A stretch of 64,000 bases of DNA from Paenibacillus sp. cl123 (GTDB lineage Bacteria > Bacillota > Bacilli > Paenibacillales > NBRC-103111): NCBI RefSeq assembly GCF_900101595.1, contig NZ_FMYY01000002.1, positions 372,001 through 436,000 on the forward strand. Direction: 5' to 3'. The notes under the pieces were generated by a model, which saw only the letters and a program-made list of their open reading frames with translations, made no database searches and was not told the DNA's origin. Within the stretch, counting starts at the first letter, position 1. Every line of letters starts with the position of its first letter. A program made the translations under genes and the position numbers. Below, in pieces: positions 16,598-25,229 of the stretch.

Positions 16598-17119
16598 ATG
16601 CGTATCGGTATCGTGTCGGACACCCACTTGTACGATCACAAGCCGGAGCTCCCGGCCGCTTTGGTAGAGGGCTTGCAGGACGTGGATCGCATTCTTCATG
16701 CCGGAGACTGGATCGGCGAGTCGATCGTGGATCGCCTCGCTGCGATTGCGCCTGTTGACGGCATCGCTGGCAATAATGACGGTCCCGGCATCGTACGCCG
16801 CTTCGGCAGGCGGAAGGTGCTGGAGCTGGCGGGACGCCGGATCGGTCTCATCCATGGGGACGGGGGCCGTTCTACGCCGGATACGGCGTATCGGGCTTTC
16901 TGCAGCGCGGAAGGAAAGCCGGAGGTCGACGTGATTGTGTTCGGCCACTCGCATATCCCGTTCTCGGAGACGCGGGGCGGCGTCCTTTTATTTAATCCCG
17001 GGTCGCCTACCGATAAGCGGCGGCAGCAGCTTTTTTCGTATGGCATACTGGAGCTGACCGATCGGATCGAAGCCCGGCATGTTTATTATGCGGACCGCAG
17101 TCCGGCAATTCATTCATGA
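16598..17119 (+). CDS. YfcE/MJ0936-type metallophosphoesterase
   Basis: 173 residues with the full set of calcineurin-like metal motifs: SDTH (residues 7-10), GDW (HAGDWIG), GNND, LIHGD and GHSH (FGHSHIPF). The small size matches the YfcE/YsnB subgroup, cytoplasmic phosphodiesterases with Mn2+-dependent activity on artificial substrates and unclear natural ones. AAAGGAG just before the ATG. It is followed after 16 bases by ytxJ and then an esterase gene, forming a likely three-gene operon. Confidence 0.9.
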   Translation: MRIGIVSDTHLYDHKPELPAALVEGLQDVDRILHAGDWIGESIVDRLAAIAPVDGIAGNNDGPGIVRRFGRRKVLELAGRRIGLIHGDGGRSTPDTAYRAFCSAEGKPEVDVIVFGHSHIPFSETRGGVLLFNPGSPTDKRRQQLFSYGILELTDRIEARHVYYADRSPAIHS

Positions 17120-17135
17120 TAAGGAGGAGAAGCAT

Positions 17136-17477
17136 ATGGCTACTTGGAAGGAAATTACGACGAATGAGGAATGGGAGCAAGCTCTGGAGAACAGCAGCAG
17201 CAAGCCGTTAGTAGTACTGAAGCATAGCACGGCATGTCCTGTCAGCTTCAACGCGCTTCAGGAATATGAGGCGTATCTCGGCAAATCGCCGAACGAGAAT
17301 GTCGACTACTTGCTGGTCAAGGTTATCGAATCCCGTCCGGTATCCAATCAGATAGCGGAGGACACCAGCGTCAAGCATGCTTCGCCGCAAGTGCTGTATG
17401 TCAAAAACAAGGAAACGGTGTGGAACACGTCGCACTGGGCGATTACGGAAGAGCATCTGCACGCCGTCCTGAGCTGA
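17136..17477 (+). CDS. ytxJ: YtxJ, bacillithiol-system redox protein
   Basis: 113 residues from the ATG at 17136 with AAGGAGG at 17121-17127. A thioredoxin-like fold with a single active-site cysteine, Cys34, in HSTACPVSFNA, followed by ASPQVLYVKN as the cis-proline strand. This matches the monothiol YtxJ family associated with bacillithiol, where it is thought to remove bacillithiol from S-bacillithiolated proteins. It implies that the host makes bacillithiol, typical of Bacilli. Its neighbours are a phosphoesterase and an esterase. Confidence 0.88.
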   Translation: MATWKEITTNEEWEQALENSSSKPLVVLKHSTACPVSFNALQEYEAYLGKSPNENVDYLLVKVIESRPVSNQIAEDTSVKHASPQVLYVKNKETVWNTSHWAITEEHLHAVLS

Positions 17478-17510
17478 TGGAGTGACGAAAGGCGAGAGGA
17501 GCGTGCGAGC

Positions 17511-18314
17511 ATGAGCCAAGGACACGTAATCCCTTTTTCATTTTTTTCGGGGGCGTTGTTTGCCAGAAAGGTATGTCAGGTATACCTGCCGGCCGGGTAC
17601 GCGCAGGAAGAGGACGAGCGATATCCTGTTATTTATTTGCTGCACGGCCTTAACGGGGATGAGACGAGCTGGGTAGTCAAAGGAAATGCGGTATCGACGC
17701 TGGATGCGCTGATGGAATCCGGCGAGCTGAGCGAAAGCATCGTCGTGATACCGAGTGACGGCGGCTATGGCCACGGCACGTTTTATGTGAACTGGTACGA
17801 CGGGACCGGACGTTTCGAGGACTATTTCCTTTATGATCTGATCCCGGCGATTGACCGTGAATTCCGGACGATCGCGGATCGCTCGAAAAGATCGCTCGTC
17901 GGCTTGTCGATGGGAGGGTACGGAGCGTTCTCTCTGGCCCTGCGCAACCCGGACATGTTCGGAGCCGCAAGCAGCATCGCCGGGGCGCTGATCAGCACCT
18001 CGCTGCTGTCGCCGCAGGAATACAGATCGGAGACGCCGCGAATCATGGGGCCGCTGCACGGCCCTTACGCCAAGCAGCTTGACCTGCATGTGCTGGCTGC
18101 CCAACGGGTCCGCGAGGAGCTGCGACCCGCGCTGCATTTTAACTGCGGGCGCGGCGATTATCTATTCCCGGCCAACCAGGCGTTCAAGGCGCTGCTTGAC
18201 CAGATCGGGTATGAGCATGAATATATGGAATTCGAAGGGGAGCATGAGTGGGCCTACTTCGGAGGACATCTGCCCGAGGCGTTAAGATTTATCGAGCGTA
18301 CGCTGCACAGTTAA
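17511..18314 (+). CDS. Alpha/beta-hydrolase esterase (esterase D / tributyrin esterase type)
   Basis: 267 residues. Oxyanion region YLLHGLNGDETSW, nucleophile elbow GLSMGGYGA (Ser near residue 128), acid in CGRGDYLFPAN and catalytic His in EGEHEWAYFGGH. This is the putative esterase family that includes S-formylglutathione hydrolase and EstA-type tributyrin esterases. No signal peptide, so it acts in the cytoplasm. The ATG at 17511 follows GCGAGAGGAG. The gene ends in front of a bidirectional-looking hairpin and converges on the giant kinase gene. Confidence 0.88.
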   Translation: MSQGHVIPFSFFSGALFARKVCQVYLPAGYAQEEDERYPVIYLLHGLNGDETSWVVKGNAVSTLDALMESGELSESIVVIPSDGGYGHGTFYVNWYDGTGRFEDYFLYDLIPAIDREFRTIADRSKRSLVGLSMGGYGAFSLALRNPDMFGAASSIAGALISTSLLSPQEYRSETPRIMGPLHGPYAKQLDLHVLAAQRVREELRPALHFNCGRGDYLFPANQAFKALLDQIGYEHEYMEFEGEHEWAYFGGHLPEALRFIERTLHS

Positions 18315-18324
18315 AGCCGAAAGA

Positions 18325-18378
18325 AACGGCCCGCAGTTTTCGACTTGTCTGCACCGACAAGCGAAACTGCGGGCCGTT
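18325..18378. terminator. Long hairpin between convergent genes
   Basis: AACGGCCCGCAGTTTT pairs with AAACTGCGGGCCGTT, with inner arms CTTGTC/GACAAG. On the minus strand it is followed by TCTTTC, so it mainly serves as terminator of the giant signalling gene. Confidence 0.7.
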
Positions 18379-18420
18379 GGCATTCCGATACGCCGCGGGC
18401 AAGCAGTGCCGGTCCGCCGC

Positions 18421-18507
18421 GCGCCGCGTCCGCTCTAGGGGAGCGAAAGGCACAGTCTGCGCGCCGCGTCCGCTCTAGGAGGAGCGGACGGCAGAGTCGG
18501 CGCCGCG
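18421..18507. repeat. 2.2 copies of a ~40-bp tandem repeat overlapping a gene end
   Basis: Unit begins GCGCCGCGTCCGCTCTAGG at 18421 and again at 18461; a partial third copy begins at 18500. The stop codon and last codons of the minus-strand giant gene lie inside the second copy, so the first copy duplicates its 3' end. Confidence 0.75.
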
Positions 18508-21500
18508 CTCCCTCAGTCCCGGAGGCAGGTCCTGCGACTGTCGCCGCTTCGGCAAGTAGACGAAAAAGGAGGTGCCTTCATGAAGCTTGGAGATGCAGTC
18601 GATCCGCCCTCCGTAATGCTCGGCATAATGCTGGGCGATATGAAGGCCGAGACCGGAATTGCCCGATTCGGGCTTTGTCGTGAACCCTTTATCGAAAATT
18701 TTCGCCAGCTTGGCCTCCGGGATATAGGAGCCCGTATTGAATACGGTTAGCTTATAGCCGTCCTGCTGCTCCTCCAAGGTCAGCCTGACTGTCCGCAGCG
18801 TGTCGTCAGGCGGGATCGCTTCCACGGCATTCTTGAGCAGATTATGCATGATGCTGGAGAAATAACTGATCGGAAGCGTAAGCTCCTCGAAGGTGCATGC
18901 CAGATCGCCGTCCACTTGCAGCTCGACTTTCCCGGAGATGCAGGTAAGAGATAGATTGTTCAGAACGACGCCAAGCACCGGAAATTTCACCGAGCCGATC
19001 ACCGACTGGTGAACAATCTCTTTGCACCAGACGGAGATATAGTCCTTGGCCATATCGTACTTGTTCATCATAAGCAGGGCATGTACGGTTTGGACATTGT
19101 TGATAAGCTCATGCTGAGCCTTCCGGATGTTCAGCATCGTTGCCTCGGAAGACTGAATCCAGCGCTCCTTCTCGCTGAGCTGCTTGCGGATGCTCCGCTC
19201 CTGCTCTTCGAGCAGCTGCAGCTTGTAGTCCCTGGATTCGATGTGGTCGTACAGCTTGGCGTTTTCGATCAGGACGGCAATCTCCGAAGCGAGAAGCTTC
19301 AAGGTTTGCAGACGCTCTTCATGGAACACATGGGTCGCCAGATTGTTCTCCAGATACAGGACGCCCACCAGCTGCCTAGAGCGGCTGACCGGCAAGGACA
19401 ATACGGATCTGGGACGTCTGGCTTGAATGTACGGGTCCTTGCCGAACAGCTCGGAGTGGACCGCATCGTGCAGCAGCACGGGCTCAGCCGAGCGGGCTGC
19501 ATACTGGATAACCGATATGGCGGCATGCTCGCAGCTATCGAGCGGTGAAGCCTGCAGCGCCTCGAACGGCGCCTGCAGCGATTTCTCGGCTTCGATGTAC
19601 AACCGTCCGTCACGGACCAGCGTCAGCAGCCCGCGCTCGGCTCCCGCATGCTCCAGGACGATGGCCATGATCACGTCCAGCATCTGCTGGAGCACCGTCT
19701 CCCCGTACATCGCCTGGGAAGCTTTCACGAGGCTCGACATGTCGATGGACGATTCGGCTTGGCCCCGACCTACGAGATACGGATACCGTTCGTCCAGATC
19801 GGCGACTTTGCGCTCGGCCCCCGACTGGGCGTACAAGCTGCGCGCCTCCACCAGGTAGGAGCGGGCGATCTTCAGCTTGCCAAGTCGGAAATAATGCCGG
19901 GCCGCGCATTCGCTCGCTATGGCTTCATATTGCATGGAGCGGTGCTTGCCGGCATAATGAATCGCTTGGTCGTATTTCTCTTCGGCCATATGGCGGTCGT
20001 CATGGATACGATGCCACTCCGCCTCTAACAGCAGCTTCAGATGCAGAAAGTTGTCCGGTGAATGCTGCGCCCACTTGTCCAAAAATCGAAGGCTTTTCCG
20101 GATGCGGGAACGGTACCGTTTCTTCTCCGCAGCCCCGGCCTCCGGGTATAGTCCAGCCAGCACCATCGCATAATTGAAATGATGCAAATGGATATGCAGC
20201 ATGCCAAACACGTTGGACAAGGATGCCTCGGCTTCCTCCAACAGCTTCCTCGCTTCGTGTAAACGCTGGAAGAGATAATACGTATGTCCCTGCATCGCAT
20301 AATACGTATGAATAATGGCCTTATTGGTATAGCCCGGGAGCTCCGAGAGCTCCTCGGTGGTCATGAAGCATTCCGTCTCTGCGTCCGTACCCGGGGGAAG
20401 CAGCGGCGTCTTCTCCTTCAGATTCAGCATATACCGCTGAAGCACGGTCAGGATCATGGCGGTGTCCCGGTCCTTGGCCTTTAGAATAAAGCTCTGGTAC
20501 TGCTCGGTCTCCTTAAGCACATCCGTCAGATGATCGCCCTTGAACAGCCGGAGGAAGAAGCTGAAGGTGATGGCATACCCTGCGTACACGAAGTCGCCGG
20601 ATTGTACGCCGAACTGATAGGCTTTATGCAACTGTTCGATATTGTTGGAAATCGGCTCCTTCACTTGGCTCGTGAAGGCTCCGTAACCGAAATATACCTT
20701 GCATTTGACCGGCAGATGATTAAACGACTCGCTAAGCTTCACGCCAAGCATCCCATAGTCGTAACCGGCCTGCAGTCTGCCGAGCACCGAGCTGGATATG
20801 ACGCCGTAGGTGGAGTAAGCGAGCGCGCTGGCCTCCGTATGGCCGTTCAGGAGCGAATAGTTGAACATGCGCAGCATCAGATAAACGTACAACTCCGAGT
20901 TCAGATAATAGGCGGGCGCGATCAGGTGGAGCAGCAGGCGAATGACGGCTTGATGATGAGCGTCGGTCATGACCGGAATGTCCAGCAGATCGTCGACGCT
21001 GCGCGTTCCTTTGCGGACTTGGGACTTCAGCAGCTCCCACAGGATCGCCGACTTGCCGACCCGGGACTTGATCCGGATGCCGAGCAGCTGCAGCCCTTCG
21101 AGGCCGATGCGCAGCGCTTCCTCATGCTCTCCCATATTGGTGCAGAGCACCATCATCAAGGTGTGGGCATCCGCCTTCTCCAGCCGGGTCTTCGCATGGC
21201 CGAGCGCCGATGAGAAGGAGAGCTTGGCTTCCTCGAAGTTGCCGGATAAATATTCGAGCTCGGCTTTCTCCAGCAGAAGGGCATACGCCACCGCATATTG
21301 CGTGTCCCAGCAGTCAGTCTCCAGTAAATCGCAGCCATGCCTGGCGTAGCGCAGCCCCGTATCGTAGGCGGAGCTTGTTTTGGCCCGGCGGCAGGCGATC
21401 AGATTCAGCTGGGCGAGACGCTCGCGCTCTTCGCGGGATTGAAGCAATGAGGAACCGAGATTCAACTGGTTCGCTATTTCGAAGGAATGCATCTCCAGGC

Positions 21501-23712
21501 TGCCGGCCAGCCGGTACTTCTGCTCCAGTATGCGGCCAATCTTTAGATGCATAGCAGCTTTATCCTCGTCCGACACAAGCGAGTAGAGGGCCTGATATAC
21601 GCGGTCATGAAGAAATTTATAGGCAGCGCTTTCCTCGGCTTCCGCGCCTCTTAACAGGCTGGAGCCGTGAATCAGTCCGTCCTTCTCGGCCGTAAGCAGC
21701 GCTTGCCGGATCTCGTCGTGCTCCAGACCGCTGGACAAAGCGAGAATGTCCGTCGTGAATTGATGGCCGATGCATGCCGCATGCATGAGCAGATGCTGAA
21801 TCATCTCCGGCAGCCGTACGATTTTATTGATCATGAAGTCGACGACATTCTCCGTCATGTGCAGCTCTTGAATCTTGTCTTCGTCCCAGGTCCACAGGCA
21901 GGTGGCATAATCGAACCAGAGCAGCTGCTGCTCGAAGATCGAACGGAAAAGCTGCTTCGTGAAAAAAGGATTGCCTCTCGTTTTCTGCATCATCAGCTGG
22001 GACAGCTTCTTGACCGAACGGCCGCTTGGCTGAAGACTGTCTGCGAGCAGGCGCTCCAGATGGCCGGCTTGAAGCGCTTCGAGACGAATTCCTGTGTAGT
22101 GAAAATGCTTGCTGCCCTCCAGATGCTCCATCAGCTTGCGCAGAGGCGCTTGATTGGCGCCCATCTCGCGGTCGCGGAAAGCGCCGATGTACAGGCAGCC
22201 CCTCGCGAGGGAACCGATGCTCATATCGTGCAGCAGCTGGATGGAAGCGGCGTCGGCCCATTGGAGATCATCCAGGAAGACGACCAGCGGCTGCTCCCTG
22301 GAGGAGAACACGGACAAGAAGCTTTGCAGCGTCAGGACGAAGCGATTGTGCATCTCGGCGGGCGGCAGCTTAGGCAGCGGATTTTGCGGACCTAACAAAG
22401 CCTCGAAGGAGGGATTCATGTCGATCAGGACTTGTCCGTTGCCTCCTACGGCCTGCAAAATCTGATCTCTGCGCAGCTGCAGTTCGTCCTCTCCGAGCGT
22501 AAGCAGGTGCTGGTGAAGCTGGTTGCCTGCCTGGTGGAGCGCATGATAGGGGGTATCGCGCTGGAACTGGTCGAACTTGCCGGAAACAAACAAACCTCCC
22601 CGCTGATGGACAAGCTTCTGGAACTCATGGATCAGGTAGGATTTGCCGATCCCGGATATGCCGGAGACAAAGACAACTTCCCGGCTCCCGGTCTCGGCTC
22701 GTTTGTAGGCGTTTTCCAACAGCTGCAGCTCGTTCTCTCGGCCGTAGATGGACTCCGAGATGGAGAACTGGTCGGAGATTCTGTCTGCTTCAATCTCATA
22801 GTCTTCGATATAACCATGGCTGAGCAGCTTTTCCAGCGCGGTGTTCAGATCACGCTGCAAAGCGAAGGAGCTGGGGTAGCGCCCGTCCGGCTGCTTCACC
22901 AGACATTTGTTCACGATATCCGAGACTGGCTTCGGAATATGCCAAGCTGTCAGCGGCTCCGGGTCTTTGGCGACATGGCTGTGCGCCAGCTCAGCGGGAT
23001 CGGCGCTGTCGAAAGGGTGAACGCCGGTGAGCATGCGGTAGAAAAGAACGCCCAGCGCATAAATATCCGTACGCGGGTCCACGCGGCGGTACAGCCGCCC
23101 GATCCGTTCGGGAGCGGTGTATAACAAGGCGCCTTCATCTCCGTCCGGCTGCGGATGAGCGCCGGGATTTTGCTCCGCAGCCGCCGAGAACGGAGCCGCG
23201 AGATGCAGCTCGGTCAGCCTGCATGCCCTGCGATTAGATTCGACAAAAAAGGCTTGAGGGGACAGCGCCAGATGAAGATGCTTCGCCTGATGAAGCTTGC
23301 TTACGGCTTCGGCCATCCCAGCCGCCAGATGGAGGAATAACGTCAGCTCCATGGGTCCGGAGCGTATGTAAGAGACAAGCGGCTGTCCTTCAACAGGCTG
23401 CATGAGCAGGGCTGGAACGCCGTTCCACTCGGCCGGCTCCGCGGGCATCCAAACGCCGGCGGACTGCAGCTTGGCCGCTTGCCGGAGCTCGGCTGGAAGC
23501 CTCACTGAAGAAAATTCATTTGCGTATTCGGGATGCGGAGCCTTCAAATAGCGGATCATGCCGGTTTCTCGTTCCACGGCTCGATATAAACTCATGCGGC
23601 CATATGCGTCAACCGGCTCGACGGATGTTTCAATGAAATCCCAGACCAATGCGGCGACCTCCGATGCTAGATCTTCTGATGCTATTTTACTTTCATTAAC
23701 TAGCTTAAGCAA
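18475..23712 (-). CDS. Giant pseudokinase-ATPase-GAF-histidine kinase signalling protein
   Basis: 1745 residues. In order: a protein-kinase-like domain (about 35-295), a STAND/AAA ATPase domain (about 325-640) with Walker A SGISGIGKSYL (351-361) and Walker B LVVFLDDLQWAD, a long helical region of TPR-like repeats (about 640-1320), a GAF domain (about 1340-1500), a short coiled coil (DYKLQLLEEQERSIRKQLSE) and a histidine kinase with phospho-acceptor in KAQHELINNVQ, N box MHNLLKNAVEAI and GNSGLGLHIAQ. The kinase domain keeps APE and DxRTDIYALG but the HRD loop reads HLALSPQAF (Asp to Ala, Lys to Ser) and DFG is absent, so it is probably inactive. No membrane helix: cytoplasmic. The TTG at 23712 has a weak ribosome site; a TTG at about codon 22 has GGAGG eight bases before it. 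Confidence 0.9.
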   Translation of the reverse strand: MLKLVNESKIASEDLASEVAALVWDFIETSVEPVDAYGRMSLYRAVERETGMIRYLKAPHPEYANEFSSVRLPAELRQAAKLQSAGVWMPAEPAEWNGVPALLMQPVEGQPLVSYIRSGPMELTLFLHLAAGMAEAVSKLHQAKHLHLALSPQAFFVESNRRACRLTELHLAAPFSAAAEQNPGAHPQPDGDEGALLYTAPERIGRLYRRVDPRTDIYALGVLFYRMLTGVHPFDSADPAELAHSHVAKDPEPLTAWHIPKPVSDIVNKCLVKQPDGRYPSSFALQRDLNTALEKLLSHGYIEDYEIEADRISDQFSISESIYGRENELQLLENAYKRAETGSREVVFVSGISGIGKSYLIHEFQKLVHQRGGLFVSGKFDQFQRDTPYHALHQAGNQLHQHLLTLGEDELQLRRDQILQAVGGNGQVLIDMNPSFEALLGPQNPLPKLPPAEMHNRFVLTLQSFLSVFSSREQPLVVFLDDLQWADAASIQLLHDMSIGSLARGCLYIGAFRDREMGANQAPLRKLMEHLEGSKHFHYTGIRLEALQAGHLERLLADSLQPSGRSVKKLSQLMMQKTRGNPFFTKQLFRSIFEQQLLWFDYATCLWTWDEDKIQELHMTENVVDFMINKIVRLPEMIQHLLMHAACIGHQFTTDILALSSGLEHDEIRQALLTAEKDGLIHGSSLLRGAEAEESAAYKFLHDRVYQALYSLVSDEDKAAMHLKIGRILEQKYRLAGSLEMHSFEIANQLNLGSSLLQSREERERLAQLNLIACRRAKTSSAYDTGLRYARHGCDLLETDCWDTQYAVAYALLLEKAELEYLSGNFEEAKLSFSSALGHAKTRLEKADAHTLMMVLCTNMGEHEEALRIGLEGLQLLGIRIKSRVGKSAILWELLKSQVRKGTRSVDDLLDIPVMTDAHHQAVIRLLLHLIAPAYYLNSELYVYLMLRMFNYSLLNGHTEASALAYSTYGVISSSVLGRLQAGYDYGMLGVKLSESFNHLPVKCKVYFGYGAFTSQVKEPISNNIEQLHKAYQFGVQSGDFVYAGYAITFSFFLRLFKGDHLTDVLKETEQYQSFILKAKDRDTAMILTVLQRYMLNLKEKTPLLPPGTDAETECFMTTEELSELPGYTNKAIIHTYYAMQGHTYYLFQRLHEARKLLEEAEASLSNVFGMLHIHLHHFNYAMVLAGLYPEAGAAEKKRYRSRIRKSLRFLDKWAQHSPDNFLHLKLLLEAEWHRIHDDRHMAEEKYDQAIHYAGKHRSMQYEAIASECAARHYFRLGKLKIARSYLVEARSLYAQSGAERKVADLDERYPYLVGRGQAESSIDMSSLVKASQAMYGETVLQQMLDVIMAIVLEHAGAERGLLTLVRDGRLYIEAEKSLQAPFEALQASPLDSCEHAAISVIQYAARSAEPVLLHDAVHSELFGKDPYIQARRPRSVLSLPVSRSRQLVGVLYLENNLATHVFHEERLQTLKLLASEIAVLIENAKLYDHIESRDYKLQLLEEQERSIRKQLSEKERWIQSSEATMLNIRKAQHELINNVQTVHALLMMNKYDMAKDYISVWCKEIVHQSVIGSVKFPVLGVVLNNLSLTCISGKVELQVDGDLACTFEELTLPISYFSSIMHNLLKNAVEAIPPDDTLRTVRLTLEEQQDGYKLTVFNTGSYIPEAKLAKIFDKGFTTKPESGNSGLGLHIAQHYAEHYGGRIDCISKLHEGTSFFVYLPKRRQSQDLPPGLRERGADSAVRSS

Positions 23713-23864
23713 CCGTTAAAGCTTCCATTTCTTTGACATGGACAGACAAATCCAGATAAATTTCGCAATATTCGCCTGGAAAGACTTCCGCTATTTTTCA
23801 TCCAGTCCGATTTGATATATAATGTAGGGCATAATCAGGTTTGGAATCAGGCGGAGGAATGTAG

Positions 23865-24773
23865 ATGAAGGTGGTTATTACCGGTGGTACGGGGTTTATC
23901 GGCAAGCATTTGATTGATTATTACATCGCGCAGAAGGCGAGCCTGCTGGTCGTCACACGCAAGAAGCAGAAGTCGTCCCATCCTCTGATGCGGTATGTGA
24001 CCTGGGATGAGCTGGAGGCCGGAGCGAAGCTTCTGGATGGCGTCGACGCCATCGTCAATCTGGCGGGGGAGACGATCAATCAGCGCTGGACGGAGGACGC
24101 CAAGAAGCGCATTATGCAGTCCAGGCTTGATGCGGTTGCCCGCGTCAGCTCCTGGATCGAGAACATGGAGAAGAAACCGGTGCTGATCAATGCATCCGCC
24201 GTTGGCATATATGGGATGTCGGAGACCGAAAGCTTCATCGAGGAAAGCGAATGGAGAAAGGACGATTTTCTGGCCAATGTCGTGGACGAGTGGGAGGCTG
24301 CCGCCGAGCAAATCCCCGATACGCGGGTGGTGCTGCTGCGCCTTGGCGTAGTGCTTGGCAAAGACGGCGGAGCTTTCCCGAAGATGATCGCTCCGTTCAA
24401 GTTTGGCTTTGGCGGCCGGATCGGCTCCGGCACTCAGTATATGTCATGGATTCATATCGACGATCTGTGTCGTCTGATCGACTTTTGCATCGCCGATGGT
24501 GAGCTGGAGGGGCCGGTGAATGCGACCGCTCCGGTATCTATCAGCAATGATGAATTCAGCCGAAGAGTTGCGGCCCGGCTCGGCAGGCCTAATTTCTTCC
24601 CGGTGCCGGCGTTTCTGATCAAGCTGATGTTTGGAGAAATGAGCCAGCTGCTGTTGAAAGGCCAGCGGGTACTGCCCAAGGCTGCGCTGGATCGCAATTT
24701 TCACTTTAATTATCCGGTCATGGAGCTTGCGCTGATGGATCTGCTGCCGGACGGGAAGCAGGGGGGGAAGTAG
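23865..24773 (+). CDS. TIGR01777-family NAD(P)-binding epimerase-like protein
   Basis: 302 residues of the extended short-chain dehydrogenase type. N-terminal ITGGTGFIGKHL (GxxGxxG), NLAGETINQRWTEDAKK and the SAVGIYG strand, where the usual catalytic Tyr region sits, are the landmarks of the TIGR01777/YfcH group, and the C-terminal DUF1731 part (RVLPKAALDRNFHFNYP) is complete. The reaction is unknown. It has GGAGG before the ATG and a -10-like TATAAT at 23818-23823 with a poor -35. The next gene starts 2 bases after the stop, so they are co-transcribed. Confidence 0.9.
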   Translation: MKVVITGGTGFIGKHLIDYYIAQKASLLVVTRKKQKSSHPLMRYVTWDELEAGAKLLDGVDAIVNLAGETINQRWTEDAKKRIMQSRLDAVARVSSWIENMEKKPVLINASAVGIYGMSETESFIEESEWRKDDFLANVVDEWEAAAEQIPDTRVVLLRLGVVLGKDGGAFPKMIAPFKFGFGGRIGSGTQYMSWIHIDDLCRLIDFCIADGELEGPVNATAPVSISNDEFSRRVAARLGRPNFFPVPAFLIKLMFGEMSQLLLKGQRVLPKAALDRNFHFNYPVMELALMDLLPDGKQGGK

Positions 24774-24774
24774 C

Positions 24775-25071
24775 ATGCTTACCTATGGCAGCACGGATGT
24801 AAGCGAGCTGAAGTTTACTTCGATGAAGCATGATATCGATATCCGCGATGAGCGGTGGGTAGACGTTTATGTGCGCTTGGAAACGGAAGCGCCCGAGCTT
24901 GTGCCGGCTTCGATCGGGGAGCTGGGGGCGCTGCTTGTCGCCACAAGAGACGGCCTGCTGGTGGAGATTGCCGCGCAGGATGAAGGCCGAGATTGCGAAT
25001 ATCAATTTACCGAATCGGAGAAGGCGCAGCTGCGGCATTATTACGAGCAGCAGGTGCGTCCGACGATCTAA
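24775..25071 (+). CDS. Small hypothetical protein, 98 residues
   Basis: I do not recognise it. It has no signal peptide or membrane segment. The pattern is alternating beta strands (RWVDVYVRLETEAPE, GALLVATRDGLLVEIA) followed by a charged helix (FTESEKAQLRHYYEQQ). It starts 2 bases after the TIGR01777 gene with GGGGGG-rich upstream sequence, so it is translated as part of that operon. Terminated by a perfect hairpin. Confidence 0.65.
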   Translation: MLTYGSTDVSELKFTSMKHDIDIRDERWVDVYVRLETEAPELVPASIGELGALLVATRDGLLVEIAAQDEGRDCEYQFTESEKAQLRHYYEQQVRPTI

Positions 25072-25085
25072 CGCGCGTTTGCCCA

Positions 25086-25124
25086 GCACAAAGCCCTGCC
25101 CGGACTCCGGGCAGGGCTTTGTGC
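25086..25124. terminator. Perfect 17-bp hairpin between convergent genes
   Basis: GCACAAAGCCCTGCCCGGA pairs with its reverse complement across a 4-base loop, without a clear T run. It likely ends transcription from both the epimerase operon and topB. Confidence 0.6.
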
Positions 25125-25229
25125 AACGCTCAGCATGGATAAGCTCCGGTGATTGTGCTGAGGGGGAGTTCATTTAAAGCATACAGATCCGACCGATAGC
25201 CAAGTTTTCCTAAAAGAAAACCGGACTGC

